From Starkeya sp. ORNL1 (lineage in GTDB: Bacteria; Pseudomonadota; Alphaproteobacteria; Rhizobiales; Xanthobacteraceae), in contig NZ_CP048834.1 of NCBI RefSeq assembly GCF_012971745.1, positions 3,410,001 to 3,474,000 of the forward strand: a DNA stretch of 64,000 nt. The letters are read 5' to 3'. Under the pieces are notes generated by a model. It did no database searches and was not told the DNA's origin. It saw only the letters and a program-made list of their open reading frames with translations. Every line of letters begins with the position of its first letter. Position 1 is the stretch's first letter. The position numbers were made by a program, and so were the translations under genes. This document shows positions 17,799 to 26,059 of the stretch, one piece after another.

Positions 17799-19291
17799 TC
17801 GGCCTGTGGAACCGCAGCCTCACCGCGCGCTTCGTCGCCATCATGCTGCTCGCTCTCGCGCTGTCGCAGGGCATCAGCTTCCTGCTGTTCCTGGATGAAC
17901 GCGGCCAGGCGCTGATCAAGGCGGCAAAGACGGAATTCCTCAGCCGCAGTGCCTCGGTGGCACAGTTGCTCGAAACCACGCCGCCGGCCCTGCAGGACGA
18001 CATACTGAGCGCGAGCGCCACCGGCTACACGCGCTTCTGGGTGTCGCGGGACTTCCCATCCGACGTCTCGGCCTGGCGCCACGACGCCCTTCACCGCCTT
18101 GCAGAGCCGCTGCCGACCGTGGCCAGCCTCGCCGGCCTGCCCACGGTCGCGTCCACAACTCCGGCGCCGCTGCCGCCTCCCGCCACGGCGGGCATCGACA
18201 GCGCGCAGCCCACCTGGACCGAGATGCCGCCGCATGCCTGGCCGCTGTCACGGCCAGCCAAGTTCCTCTATCTCGGCGAGGACAATGGCATGGGGCTGGC
18301 GGTGCAGCTCAAGGACGGGTCCTGGCTCAACACCGCTTTCGCCAAGAAGCTGGTGAACAGCATGTGGACCACGCAGTCCATCATCTCGCTCGCGGTTACC
18401 GCCGTGATCCTCTCCATCTGCGCCGCCTTCATCGCGCGCGGCATGACGCGGCCGATGCGCCGGCTCGCGGTGGCGGCGGAGGCGCTCGGCCGCGGCGAGA
18501 GCGTGACACCGCTGCCGGAGAGCGGCCCGGACGACATCCGCCAGACCGCCGTGGCGTTCAATCTGATGCAGGCGCGGCTGCAGCGCTTCGTCGAGGACCG
18601 CACCCGAATGCTGGCGGCAATCGGCCATGACCTGCGCACCCCCATCACCTCGCTGCGGCTACGGACCGAGTTCGTCACCGACGACGAGACGCGTGAAAAG
18701 ATGCTGTCGACGCTCGACGAGCTGCGCGCCATGACGGAAGCAACCCTCGCCTTCTCGCGCGATCAGGCGACCGAGGAGGTGACCCGCAATGTCAATCTCA
18801 CCGCTCTGGTGGAGAGCCTGTGCGACGACCTCGTCGAGCTCGGTCATGACGTCACCTGCCTTGATGCCCCGAAGATCGGATATCGCTGCCGCGCCGACGC
18901 CCTGAAGCGCGCGGTGCGCAACCTGGTCGAGAATGCGGTGCGCTACGGCGAGCGCGCACGGGTCTCGCTGCGCTCCGGGGCGGCGGCGATCGAGATCGTG
19001 GTCGAGGATGACGGGCCGGGTATCGAGACGGAATCGATCGAACGGGTGTTCGCGCCGTTCTTCCGGCTGGAGAATTCGCGCAACCGCGAGACCGGCGGCA
19101 TTGGGCTTGGTCTCTCCATCGCCCGCAACATCGTGCGCCACCATGGCGGCGACGTCACCCTGGCAAATACCGGCGGCGGCCTGTGCGCCATCATCAGCCT
19201 GCCGCACGCCGAGGTCCCGGCGGAGGGCAAGGGTGCGCCGAAACCCGCGCGCACCGTCGGCCTGCCGCTCGGCAAGCGCTCGCCGGCTTGA
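17795..19291 (+). CDS. Sensor histidine kinase (EnvZ-like)
   Basis: This 498-residue membrane kinase pairs with the upstream regulator. The first membrane helix is at about 10-31, the periplasmic sensor at about 32-188 with a Pro/Ala-rich segment (110-135), and the second helix at about 190-212. HAMP, HisKA with His278 in AIGHDLRTP, and a HATPase domain (NLVENAVRYG, VEDDGPGI, GGIGLGLSIARNI) follow. The last 35 residues are Ala/Pro/Gly-rich and probably unstructured. The gene starts inside the regulator stop codon. The layout is EnvZ/RstB-like; the ligand is unknown. Confidence 0.9.
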   Translation: MIGLWNRSLTARFVAIMLLALALSQGISFLLFLDERGQALIKAAKTEFLSRSASVAQLLETTPPALQDDILSASATGYTRFWVSRDFPSDVSAWRHDALHRLAEPLPTVASLAGLPTVASTTPAPLPPPATAGIDSAQPTWTEMPPHAWPLSRPAKFLYLGEDNGMGLAVQLKDGSWLNTAFAKKLVNSMWTTQSIISLAVTAVILSICAAFIARGMTRPMRRLAVAAEALGRGESVTPLPESGPDDIRQTAVAFNLMQARLQRFVEDRTRMLAAIGHDLRTPITSLRLRTEFVTDDETREKMLSTLDELRAMTEATLAFSRDQATEEVTRNVNLTALVESLCDDLVELGHDVTCLDAPKIGYRCRADALKRAVRNLVENAVRYGERARVSLRSGAAAIEIVVEDDGPGIETESIERVFAPFFRLENSRNRETGGIGLGLSIARNIVRHHGGDVTLANTGGGLCAIISLPHAEVPAEGKGAPKPARTVGLPLGKRSPA

Positions 19292-19309
19292 GAGTGCTCG
19301 ATATAACCA

Positions 19310-19424
19310 CGTCATCCTGAGGCGCTCGGGCAAAGCCCGAGCCTCGAAGGATGCCCGCCCCAGAAGGCGGCCACCTGCTTCAGCATCCTTCGAGGCTCGC
19401 TATTGCTCGCGCCTCAGGATGACG
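19310..19424. repeat. Type-1 palindromic repeat pair
   Basis: CGTCATCCTGAGG...CCTCGAAGGATG and CATCCTTCGAGG...CCTCAGGATGACG are inverted across a short linker. The repeat lies between the convergent kinase gene and the sox-like operon, a position suited to a bidirectional terminator. Confidence 0.85.
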
Positions 19425-19431
19425 TCGCGGC

Positions 19432-20208
19432 TCAGGGCCGCACGCCCGGCGTCTCCACCGGGAGGCCGGCGGCCCTCGACATCAGATACGCCTCGATATC
19501 GACGAACTCCGGCGCGCCATAAGCGAACGGCTCGGCGCGCACGCCGATCATGCAGTTGCGCATGCGCCGCTGCAGCGAGCCGAGCGCCTGCCATTCGAGC
19601 CGATAGAGCGGATAGGCGGTCGGGTGCGCCTGGGTTATCGCGCTGCCGCCGAGCTTCTTGTCCCAGTTGTCGTCATGGCAGGAGGCGCAGGCGAGATCGA
19701 GCTGGCCCATGCGGGCCTCGAACAGGCGCTTGCCGTTCGCGCGCGATGAGGCCAGGCGTGGATCGTCCGGCGGTGCCACCGGCAGGCCGCGGGACTGGTG
19801 GCCGACAAAAGCGGTGAGCGCCAGCAGTTCGTCGCTCTCGCGCGCCGGCTCGGGAGCGCCTTGCTTGTCCCGCTGGCACAAGGCGATGCGTCCGGCGAGG
19901 TCGATCGTCCCTCCGGCGGCCACGTCGGAGGCCGGATAGCGCGCGGCGACGCCGCGCATACTGGCCGAAGCCTCGCCATGGCAGGAGGCGCAGGATTTGC
20001 CCGATGAACCCGCCGGCTCGCTCCAGAGCCGCTCGCCCTGGAGCACCCAGAGCATGCCGGGGTTCTCACTATCGTCGGCCTGCATCGCCTGCGTCTCCGG
20101 CGCCATGAAGGCGGCTCCAGAACGCCGTTCAGTCGACGGAATCTCACCCGCGAGCGCTGTGCCCGCGAGAGCGGCGCCGCAAACGATGAGGGCGCGCAGC
20201 CCGTTCAT
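19432..20208 (-). CDS. SoxA-like di-haem cytochrome c (sulfur-carrier operon paralogue)
   Basis: This 258-residue periplasmic c-type cytochrome has a signal peptide of about 21 residues. Two CxxCH haem sites lie at Cys73-His77 and Cys174-His178. Cys111 (IALCQRDK) and Cys219 (RRMRNCM) match conserved SoxA cysteines; the latter position corresponds to the persulfide haem ligand of true SoxA. In thiosulfate-oxidising bacteria SoxAX loads sulfur onto SoxYZ. Here the SoxY partner has an altered arm, so the substrate may differ. The start is the ATG at 20208, overlapping the SoxZ stop by one base (TGATG). It is the last gene of the operon. Confidence 0.85.
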   Translation of the reverse strand: MNGLRALIVCGAALAGTALAGEIPSTERRSGAAFMAPETQAMQADDSENPGMLWVLQGERLWSEPAGSSGKSCASCHGEASASMRGVAARYPASDVAAGGTIDLAGRIALCQRDKQGAPEPARESDELLALTAFVGHQSRGLPVAPPDDPRLASSRANGKRLFEARMGQLDLACASCHDDNWDKKLGGSAITQAHPTAYPLYRLEWQALGSLQRRMRNCMIGVRAEPFAYGAPEFVDIEAYLMSRAAGLPVETPGVRP

Positions 20209-20528
20209 CAACCGACCGCGATCTCGGCAGTTGCCGTCTCGGTGTTGCCGGCATCGTCGGTCCAGCTGAAGGTCAGCGTGCCGCTCGACGTCGCGACCGT
20301 GCTGAAGGCGACGAACGGGTTGGCGGACATGGCCGGGAAGAAGTCGGCGGCGAAGACCTCCGCCCCGTCATAGGCGCAGGCGAAGCGCTTGATGATGTTG
20401 CGCGGAATGGCAACGCCGTTCGGCCCCATGCGGTAGCCGGTCTCCATCGGGTGGGCGATCATGGCACGGATCTCGATGACGTCGCCGCGCTTCGCCGTCT
20501 TCGGCACATTGATGAGCGCGCGGGTCAT
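20208..20528 (-). CDS. SoxZ-like sulfur carrier subunit
   Basis: This 106-residue SoxZ-family protein has an immunoglobulin-like beta fold and partners SoxY. The segments VIEIRAMIAHPMETGYR and NPFVAFSTVATSSGTLTFSWTDD-GN are typical. The start ATG overlaps the SoxY stop and the stop overlaps the SoxA start, so translation is coupled. SoxZ is normally exported in complex with SoxY. This protein has no signal peptide, and neither does the adjacent SoxY-like protein as read here, so how the pair reaches the periplasm is unclear. Confidence 0.87.
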   Translation of the reverse strand: MTRALINVPKTAKRGDVIEIRAMIAHPMETGYRMGPNGVAIPRNIIKRFACAYDGAEVFAADFFPAMSANPFVAFSTVATSSGTLTFSWTDDAGNTETATAEIAVG

Positions 20529-20935
20529 GACAGGTCCTCGATGCAGGCGGCCAGCGTCACGATGACGTTCGCCTTCGCCGACCAGAAGCTGCCGTCGCTC
20601 AGTTCCGCGACCGCAACCATGGTCTGCGAGGTGGCGAGCCGGATGCGCGTCGCCACCCGGGCGCGCCCGGCGCGCGCGCCGAGGTGGAACACCGCGATAT
20701 CGGGCTGCGGGTTCTTCTCGTTGAACAGCGCAATGCGGCGGACATGGTCGCTCGCCGTCATCGGGCTGTCGACGGTGACGGTGACACCGACCGCGTTGCC
20801 GTTCTCGACCAGTGGCGGCACGCTTAGCGTCACCCGTCCCGCTTGCACCGGCCGGCCGCCAGTGAAGGCGCGGACTACCTCGTTGAGCGAGGGCCGCGTC
20901 TTCTGCGCGATCTCGGCCGGGGTTTCATCCGCCAT
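20525..20935 (-). CDS. SoxY-related carrier with AACIE arm
   Basis: This 136-residue SoxY-family protein forms a heterodimer with SoxZ. True SoxY ends in a mobile GGCGG arm whose Cys carries the sulfur intermediate. Here the end reads VTLAACIEDLS, with Cys131 in an A-A-C-I-E context, matching the SoxY-related AACIE-arm subgroup that I recall from family models. True SoxY also has a Tat signal, which is absent here. ATG 20935 was chosen over a TTG at 20938 because AAGGA lies at good distance. The carrier chemistry of this subgroup is not established. Confidence 0.87.
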   Translation of the reverse strand: MADETPAEIAQKTRPSLNEVVRAFTGGRPVQAGRVTLSVPPLVENGNAVGVTVTVDSPMTASDHVRRIALFNEKNPQPDIAVFHLGARAGRARVATRIRLATSQTMVAVAELSDGSFWSAKANVIVTLAACIEDLS

Positions 20936-20938
20936 CAA

Positions 20939-21385
20939 TCAATCCTTCAAGGTCACGAGATAGGCGACGAGATCCTCGATCTCGCCGGCCTCCAGCACCG
21001 GCTTGCTGCGCCAGCCTCCCGCGACGCGCTCGCCGGCTGCCAGACCATAATAAGCCGGCATGATGCTCTCCGGGTTCAGATGCTTCATGTCGACGATGCG
21101 CAGCCGTATCTGGCCTTCCGACAGCCGCGCCCCGACGCCGCCGAGGCTGGGCGCCAACGTGCCTTGCAGATGCGGATTGGGGAACGGGCCGGAATGGCAC
21201 AGCACGCAGAGGCTGCGCTGGCGTTCGCCCATCAGCTTCTCGCCTTTGGCGGCATTGCCCAGCACGCCGCCAAGCGGCAGCGCGATCGCATCGCCCTCGA
21301 TCTTGTAGGCGGCTAGTCCTTCCGCGGCACCGGCGCCCGGTGGCAGCAGCCCGAGCAACGCCGCGCAAATGCCGGCCGCCTTCAT
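20939..21385 (-). CDS. SoxX-like mono-haem cytochrome c
   Basis: This 148-residue secreted cytochrome c has a signal peptide ending near residue 21 (G-A-G-A-A). One haem site lies at Cys60-His64 (CVLCH), and Met109 in ESIMPAYYG is a likely axial ligand. SoxX normally pairs with SoxA and passes electrons to the respiratory chain. The ATG at 21385 overlaps the flavoprotein stop by ATGA. An open frame extends further upstream, but that part lies within the flavoprotein gene and is not real coding. Confidence 0.85.
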   Translation of the reverse strand: MKAAGICAALLGLLPPGAGAAEGLAAYKIEGDAIALPLGGVLGNAAKGEKLMGERQRSLCVLCHSGPFPNPHLQGTLAPSLGGVGARLSEGQIRLRIVDMKHLNPESIMPAYYGLAAGERVAGGWRSKPVLEAGEIEDLVAYLVTLKD

Positions 21386-22695
21386 CCGAAGGCCTCGGTG
21401 GTGATGGTGGCGAACCAGGCCTCGCCATAGGCCGCCTCTTCGGAGCGCACCGAGCGTGGCGCGTTGAGCGGGCTGGTGCCGCCGGCGCCCTCGACCTCGG
21501 CCAGCAGGCCGTCCTTGGGCCGATAGACGCCGGCGATGGAGATGCCGTAGTCCGGCGCCACCAGGCTGTAGCAAGTGTTGATCAGCTTGGGCGCCTCAGG
21601 CTCGCGCCCGCGCACCAGGCTCGCCACCGCGCCGGCACAGACCTTGGCCTGCGCATTGGCGGTGAAGGCGGATTTCGGCATGGCGCCGCCGATGGCGGCA
21701 TCGCCGATGACATGGATGCCGGGCACCAGGCGGGATTCGAAGCTCACCGGATCGATCGGACACCAGCCGGTCTGGTCTGCCACGCCCACTGTCGCGGCAA
21801 TAGTGCCGGCGCGCTGCGGCGGGATGATATTGGCGACCGCGACGTTGTGACTGCCGAACTCGGTCGTCAGCGTCCTGGTCGCCGGATCGACCTCGGTGAC
21901 CCGCCCGCCGGAGGATAGCCCCACCCACTCGACGAGACCGGGATAGAGTTCCAGCCACGCCGCCTCGAAGAGGCGCTGCTTGGAGAAGGCGTCCTTGGCA
22001 TCGAGGATGATGAGCTTTGAGCGCGGCTTCTTCGTCTTCAGGAAATGCGCGATCAGGCTCGCCCGCTCATAGGGGCCGGGCGGGCAGCGGAACGGGTTGG
22101 CCGGGGCGGAAATGACGACGAGCCCGCCATCCTCCATCGCCTCCAATTGGCGACGCAGCAGCAAGGTCTGTTCGCCCGCCTTCCAGGCATGGGGGATCTG
22201 CTCGGCCGCCGCCGCATCATAGCCGGGGATGGCGTCGAAGCGCAGATCGATGCCGGGGGCGACGACGAGGCGGTCATAATCGAGGTTCGCACCGTCGGCG
22301 AGGCGCACGCGGCGTGCCTGTGGCTCGACGCCGGCGGCCGACTGCGTGACGACCGTGATGCCGTCCCTCGCCAGCCCGTCATAACCGAATTGCTGGGCGT
22401 CGATCTCACGCAGCCCGGCAATGACCGCATTGCTGAGCGGGCAAGCGGTGTAGCGGGCATTGGGCTCGACCAGCGTGACCGCTATTCCCGCGTCCTTCTG
22501 CTTCAAAGCGCGGGCAAAGCTCGCACCCGCGAAGCCGCCGCCAATGACGACGACCCTCGGCGCGGCCTGGGCGAGCGCGGCCGGCGCCCCTAGCATTGCC
22601 GTGGCGGCGCCGGCGGCAAGGCCGCCGAGCACGCGCCTACGGCTGGGCAGGCTGCCGCTGTGCAGCGGGTGCTGCTGGCTGAGCGGGGCTGGCAT
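21382..22695 (-). CDS. FCSD-like FAD-dependent sulfide dehydrogenase flavoprotein, Tat-exported
   Basis: This flavoprotein of about 437 residues resembles the FccB/SoxF subunit of flavocytochrome c sulfide dehydrogenase, which oxidises sulfide or reduces sulfur bonds in the periplasm. It has a Tat signal (SRRRVLGGLAAGAA), the FAD motif VVVIGGGFAGASFA, and the cysteines in CPPGPYERA and GWCPID that form the redox disulfide in FccB. A second FAD contact is HVIGDAA. ATG 22695 was chosen; ATG 22743 is also in frame. It overlaps the end of the cytochrome gene. The paired haem subunit is probably the 22637-22981 product. Confidence 0.87.
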   Translation of the reverse strand: MPAPLSQQHPLHSGSLPSRRRVLGGLAAGAATAMLGAPAALAQAAPRVVVIGGGFAGASFARALKQKDAGIAVTLVEPNARYTACPLSNAVIAGLREIDAQQFGYDGLARDGITVVTQSAAGVEPQARRVRLADGANLDYDRLVVAPGIDLRFDAIPGYDAAAAEQIPHAWKAGEQTLLLRRQLEAMEDGGLVVISAPANPFRCPPGPYERASLIAHFLKTKKPRSKLIILDAKDAFSKQRLFEAAWLELYPGLVEWVGLSSGGRVTEVDPATRTLTTEFGSHNVAVANIIPPQRAGTIAATVGVADQTGWCPIDPVSFESRLVPGIHVIGDAAIGGAMPKSAFTANAQAKVCAGAVASLVRGREPEAPKLINTCYSLVAPDYGISIAGVYRPKDGLLAEVEGAGGTSPLNAPRSVRSEEAAYGEAWFATITTEAFG

Positions 22696-22981
22696 TGGTG
22701 CCCCCATTGGCGAACCAGTCTGCGAGGGCGTGGATTTCCTCATCGGAGAAGCCCTTGGCTATGCGAACCATGACCGTCGATTGCCGTTCGCCGGTCTTGA
22801 AGGCGTTCATCTGGGTGATGATGTCATCCGCCGGGCGTCCCGTCAGCGTCGGCACGGGGCCTTTGGTAGCGGTGCGCGGATGGCAGCCGGTGCAGGAGGT
22901 GGCACCGCGCGGCGGCGCGGCTTCCGCCGGCGCGGTGGCGAGCAGCCACAGCGCCGGCAACAGCAGGAACGAAAGACGCAT
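22637..22981 (-). CDS. Small c-type cytochrome
   Basis: This 114-residue cytochrome has a signal peptide (1-22, ending A-E-A-A), a haem site Cys30-His34 (CTGCH) and a likely axial Met in STVMVRIAKGFSDEEI. The C-terminal 25 residues are Pro/Ala/Gln-rich. It resembles one haem domain of the FccA subunit and probably takes electrons from the flavoprotein encoded next, or from the molybdenum enzyme encoded before it. Its start overlaps the stop of the molybdopterin subunit gene by one base. Confidence 0.85.
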   Translation of the reverse strand: MRLSFLLLPALWLLATAPAEAAPPRGATSCTGCHPRTATKGPVPTLTGRPADDIITQMNAFKTGERQSTVMVRIAKGFSDEEIHALADWFANGGTNASPAQPAAPAAQRQPAQP

Positions 22982-25179
22982 CAGGCGAGCTCGTGGTTCT
23001 TGAGCGGCAAGGTGCGGAAGCGCTTGCCGGTGGCCGCGGCGATGGCGTTCAGCACCGCCGGCGCCGCCACCGCGATGGTGGGCTCGCCGACGCCGCCCCA
23101 GAAGCCGCCGGAGGGGATGATGATGGTCTCGACCTTCGGCATCTGCGCCATGCGCATCACCTCATAGGTGTCGAAGTTCTCCTGCTCCATGCGCCCGCCC
23201 TTCACCGTGCACTCGCCGTAGAGGCATGCCGAGAGGCCATAGACGAAGGAGCCCTCGACCTGCCGCTCGATCTGGGCCGGATTCACCATGTGGCCCGGAT
23301 CGGTGGCGGCGACGATGCGGTGGATGGTCAGCTGCCCGCCATCGACCGAGACCTCGGCGGCGGCGGCGACATAGCTGCCGAAGCCCATGATCTGGGCGAG
23401 GCCGCGGGCACGTCCCTTTTCCGGCGGGGTGCCCCAGCCGATGCCCTTGGCGGCCGCCTCCAGCACCGCCAGGTGCTTGGGATGGTTGGCCATCAGCTTG
23501 CGGCGGAAGACCAGCGGATCGACGCCGGCGGCACTCGCCATCTCGTCGATGAAGCACTCCACATAGACGGCGTTCTGGTTGAGGTTCACGCCGCGCCAGA
23601 AGCCCGGCGGGATCGGCGGGTTGCGCATGGCGTGGTCGATCAGCAGGTTCGGCACGGTGTAGCCGAGATGGCCTTCCGGGCTCTTCTCGGTGAGGCCCTG
23701 GAACACCGCCGGGTCCATGCCGCCCTGCATGCCCTCGGGGCGCACCGCGGCAAGGATGGACTGGCCGGAAATGCGCATATGCAGCGCGGTGACATTGCCT
23801 TGCGCATCGAGCGCGCCGGTCAGCTTGGCCTGCGTGGTCGGATGATAGGCGCCGTGGAGCATGTCCTCCTCGCGCGACCAGATCAGCTTGACCGGCGTGC
23901 CCGGCATGGTCTTGGCGATGCTGACCACCTGGCGGACATAGTCCTGGAAATTGCCGCGCCGGCCGAAGCCGCCGCCGAGATTGATCTTATAGACGTCGCA
24001 CTGCTGGATCGGCAGGCCGGAGGCCTCCGACACCGCGGCGAGGCTGCCCTCGCCATTCTGCGTCGGCACCCACACCTCGCATTTGTCGGCGGTGTAGATC
24101 GCCGTGGCGTTCATCGGCTCCATGGTGGCGTGGTTCTGGTAGGGGAAGGCGTAGGTGGCGGTCACCACCTTGGCCGCGCCGGCCAGCGCACCGGCGAGCG
24201 CACCCTTGGCATCGCCGCGGGTGTTGCCGACGAAGGCGTCCTTGGCGTCCAGGCCCGCCTTCAGCGTCTCGGCGATGGCGGCGCTGGTCAGGTCCTTGTT
24301 GGGGCCGTTGTCCCAGGTGATCGGCAGCGCGTCGAGCGCGGTCTTGGCGCGCCACCAGGTATCGGCGACCACGGCGACGGCGGTGTCGTCGACCTTCACC
24401 ACCTTGCGCACGCCCGGCATCTTCTCGACGGCCGAGGCATCGAAGCTCGCGACCTTGCCGCCGAATACCGGGCAGGCCTTCACCGCGGCGTTGAGCATGC
24501 CGGGCAGCTTCAGGTCGGCGCCATAGACCTGGCGGCCGGTGAGCTTTTCGACGGTGTCGAGCCGCGGCAGCGGCTTGCCGGCGATCTTCCAGTCCTTCGG
24601 ATCCTTGAGCTTGATCTCGCTCGGCGGGTTCATCTTCGCCGCGGCGTCCGCCACCTTGCCGAAGGTGGTGGTGCGTCCGCTGGCCTGATGGGTGATGACG
24701 CTATTCGAGGCCTTGCACTCGCTTGCCGGCACCTTCCACTCGGCAGCAGCGGCGGCGATCAGCATCTCGCGGGCGGCGGCGCCGCCCTTGCGGACATATT
24801 CATTGGAATCTCGGATGCCGCGGCTGCCGCCGGTGGAGAAGCTGCCCCAGACGCGGTCGCGGGCGAGATTCTGGCCGGGGGTCGGATATTCGGTAGTCAC
24901 CTTCGACCAGTCGCATTCCAGTTCCTCGGCGACGAGCTGGGCGAGGCCGGTCAGCGTGCCCTGCCCCATCTCGGAACGGGCGACGCGGATGATGACGGTG
25001 TCGTCCGGCTTTACCACGACCCAGGCATTGACCTCGGGTTTGGCGGCACCCTGCGCGAGTGCCTCACCGGCAAACGGGCCATTGTCGAGCGGCACATGGA
25101 AGCCCAGCGACAGGCCGCCGAGCGTGGCCGCGGAGCCGACAAGGAAGTTACGGCGGGAAACGGTCGGAACGTAATTCAT
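22981..25179 (-). CDS. Xanthine dehydrogenase-family molybdopterin-binding subunit (IorB-like), Tat-exported
   Basis: This 732-residue large subunit of a periplasmic molybdenum hydroxylase resembles isoquinoline 1-oxidoreductase beta. It has a Tat signal (SRRNFLVGSAATLGG), then molybdopterin-binding segments (GQGTLTGLAQ, YQNHATMEPM, LGGGFGRRG, PGFWRGVN), with catalytic Glu in GVGEPTIAV near the C-terminus. Such enzymes oxidise aldehydes or N-heterocycles and pass electrons through a 2Fe-2S subunit to cytochromes. The ATG at 25179 follows GGGAGG by 5 bases. Combination with sox-like genes suggests an organic sulfur or aldehyde-type substrate, which is inference. Confidence 0.9.
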   Translation of the reverse strand: MNYVPTVSRRNFLVGSAATLGGLSLGFHVPLDNGPFAGEALAQGAAKPEVNAWVVVKPDDTVIIRVARSEMGQGTLTGLAQLVAEELECDWSKVTTEYPTPGQNLARDRVWGSFSTGGSRGIRDSNEYVRKGGAAAREMLIAAAAAEWKVPASECKASNSVITHQASGRTTTFGKVADAAAKMNPPSEIKLKDPKDWKIAGKPLPRLDTVEKLTGRQVYGADLKLPGMLNAAVKACPVFGGKVASFDASAVEKMPGVRKVVKVDDTAVAVVADTWWRAKTALDALPITWDNGPNKDLTSAAIAETLKAGLDAKDAFVGNTRGDAKGALAGALAGAAKVVTATYAFPYQNHATMEPMNATAIYTADKCEVWVPTQNGEGSLAAVSEASGLPIQQCDVYKINLGGGFGRRGNFQDYVRQVVSIAKTMPGTPVKLIWSREEDMLHGAYHPTTQAKLTGALDAQGNVTALHMRISGQSILAAVRPEGMQGGMDPAVFQGLTEKSPEGHLGYTVPNLLIDHAMRNPPIPPGFWRGVNLNQNAVYVECFIDEMASAAGVDPLVFRRKLMANHPKHLAVLEAAAKGIGWGTPPEKGRARGLAQIMGFGSYVAAAAEVSVDGGQLTIHRIVAATDPGHMVNPAQIERQVEGSFVYGLSACLYGECTVKGGRMEQENFDTYEVMRMAQMPKVETIIIPSGGFWGGVGEPTIAVAAPAVLNAIAAATGKRFRTLPLKNHELA

Positions 25180-25190
25180 CGCTGCCTCCC

Positions 25191-25649
25191 TCAACCGGCC
25201 TTGTCGCCGGCCGCCATGTGGATGGCGGCGCGGACGCGGTTATAGGTACCGCAGCGACAGATATTGGTGATCTCGTTGCTGATGTCGGCGTCGCTCGGCT
25301 TCGGATTGGCCTCGAGCAGGCCCGCCGCCGCCATGATCATGCCGGACTGGCAATAGCCGCATTGCGGAACGTCAAGCGCCAGCCAGGCCTTCTGCACCGG
25401 GTGCGAGCCGTCTGGCGAGAGCCCCTCGATGGTGACGATCTTCGAGCCTTCCTCGATGCTGCTGAGCGGCATAACGCAGGAGCGGGTGGGAACGCCGTCA
25501 ATGTGCACGGTGCAGGCGCCGCACTGCGCGATGCCGCAGCCGAACTTGGTGCCGGTGAGCCCGACCTGTTCGCGGATCACCCAGAGCAGCGGCGTGTCGG
25601 GCTCCGCTTCGACTTCGCGGATCTCGCCATTGATCGTCAATCGAGCCAT
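25191..25649 (-). CDS. (2Fe-2S)-binding subunit of molybdenum hydroxylase (IorA-like)
   Basis: This 152-residue protein carries two 2Fe-2S clusters: a plant-ferredoxin-type set (Cys38, 43, 46, 58) and the helical set typical of the xanthine oxidase family (Cys97, 100, 131, 133). It shuttles electrons from the molybdenum subunit encoded immediately downstream to a cytochrome. It has no signal peptide, as is usual for IorA-type subunits that travel with their Tat-bearing partner. A GGAG site precedes the ATG at 25649. It is the first gene of the eight-gene operon. Confidence 0.92.
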   Translation of the reverse strand: MARLTINGEIREVEAEPDTPLLWVIREQVGLTGTKFGCGIAQCGACTVHIDGVPTRSCVMPLSSIEEGSKIVTIEGLSPDGSHPVQKAWLALDVPQCGYCQSGMIMAAAGLLEANPKPSDADISNEITNICRCGTYNRVRAAIHMAAGDKAG

Positions 25650-26059
25650 GTCGAACTCCTCAGCATGAAAGGGCAGGATGCGGCGCGGGCAGCCTTGGCG
25701 CCGGACATCTCGGCGACAGCGATGAGGGGAAGCCTAGCCCCCAGTGGCCACGGAAGCTTGTCCGGGGCGTCGGGTGATTGTCGCAGAGTCTGCCGGGGCC
25801 GCCAGCAGATACGAATTGATACAATTCAAATCCGAGAGACCACATACGATCAGGCGACGGTGTTTTCGCGCGCCCTCCGGACCGTTTGGCATTTCAACAG
25901 AATTTTCGCCACGGCAGCGCGCTGATACCGGGGCACGGCCGCATCCTACCAGCATCGACCAAGCAATGGCTTGGAATTTGCTTGCCTGCACCCTCGACAA
26001 TACGCCAATATGACTGGAATAAGCCTGCTTAGAGGGGCGGTATTCGGGGAACGATCTAG
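25650..26059. other. Non-coding divergent control region of the sox-like operon
   Basis: These 410 bases separate the leftward operon (start 25649) from a rightward secreted-protein gene (26060). No credible gene is seen. A perfect inverted repeat, GAATTG-ATA-CAATTC, lies at 25813-25827, about 165 bases before the operon, and is a candidate regulator-binding site. Composition is more AT-rich around 25800-25920. Confidence 0.55.
25813..25827. promoter_or_regulatory. Inverted repeat GAATTG-ATA-CAATTC upstream of sox-like operon
   Basis: A perfect 6-base inverted repeat with a 3-base spacer lies in the divergent region. No regulator gene for it is evident next door; the target could be either flanking unit. 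Site seen directly, function inferred. Confidence 0.45.

Noticed and set aside
19432..22981. Annotating the cluster as a normal thiosulfate-oxidising sox operon
   Set aside because: SoxB and SoxCD are missing, the SoxY arm is AACIE instead of GGCGG, and the operon begins with molybdenum hydroxylase genes.
22993..25245. A 750-codon open frame on the plus strand opposite the molybdopterin subunit gene
   Set aside because: It is antisense to a gene with clear family motifs. Its translation is Arg/Gly/His/Ala-rich with no recognisable domain, as expected for the mirror frame of GC-rich coding DNA.
25744..26013. Plus-strand 89-codon frame in the gap before the secreted-protein gene
   Set aside because: No ribosome site and its composition is unlike neighbouring genes. 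It overlaps the inverted repeat and looks like non-coding control DNA.
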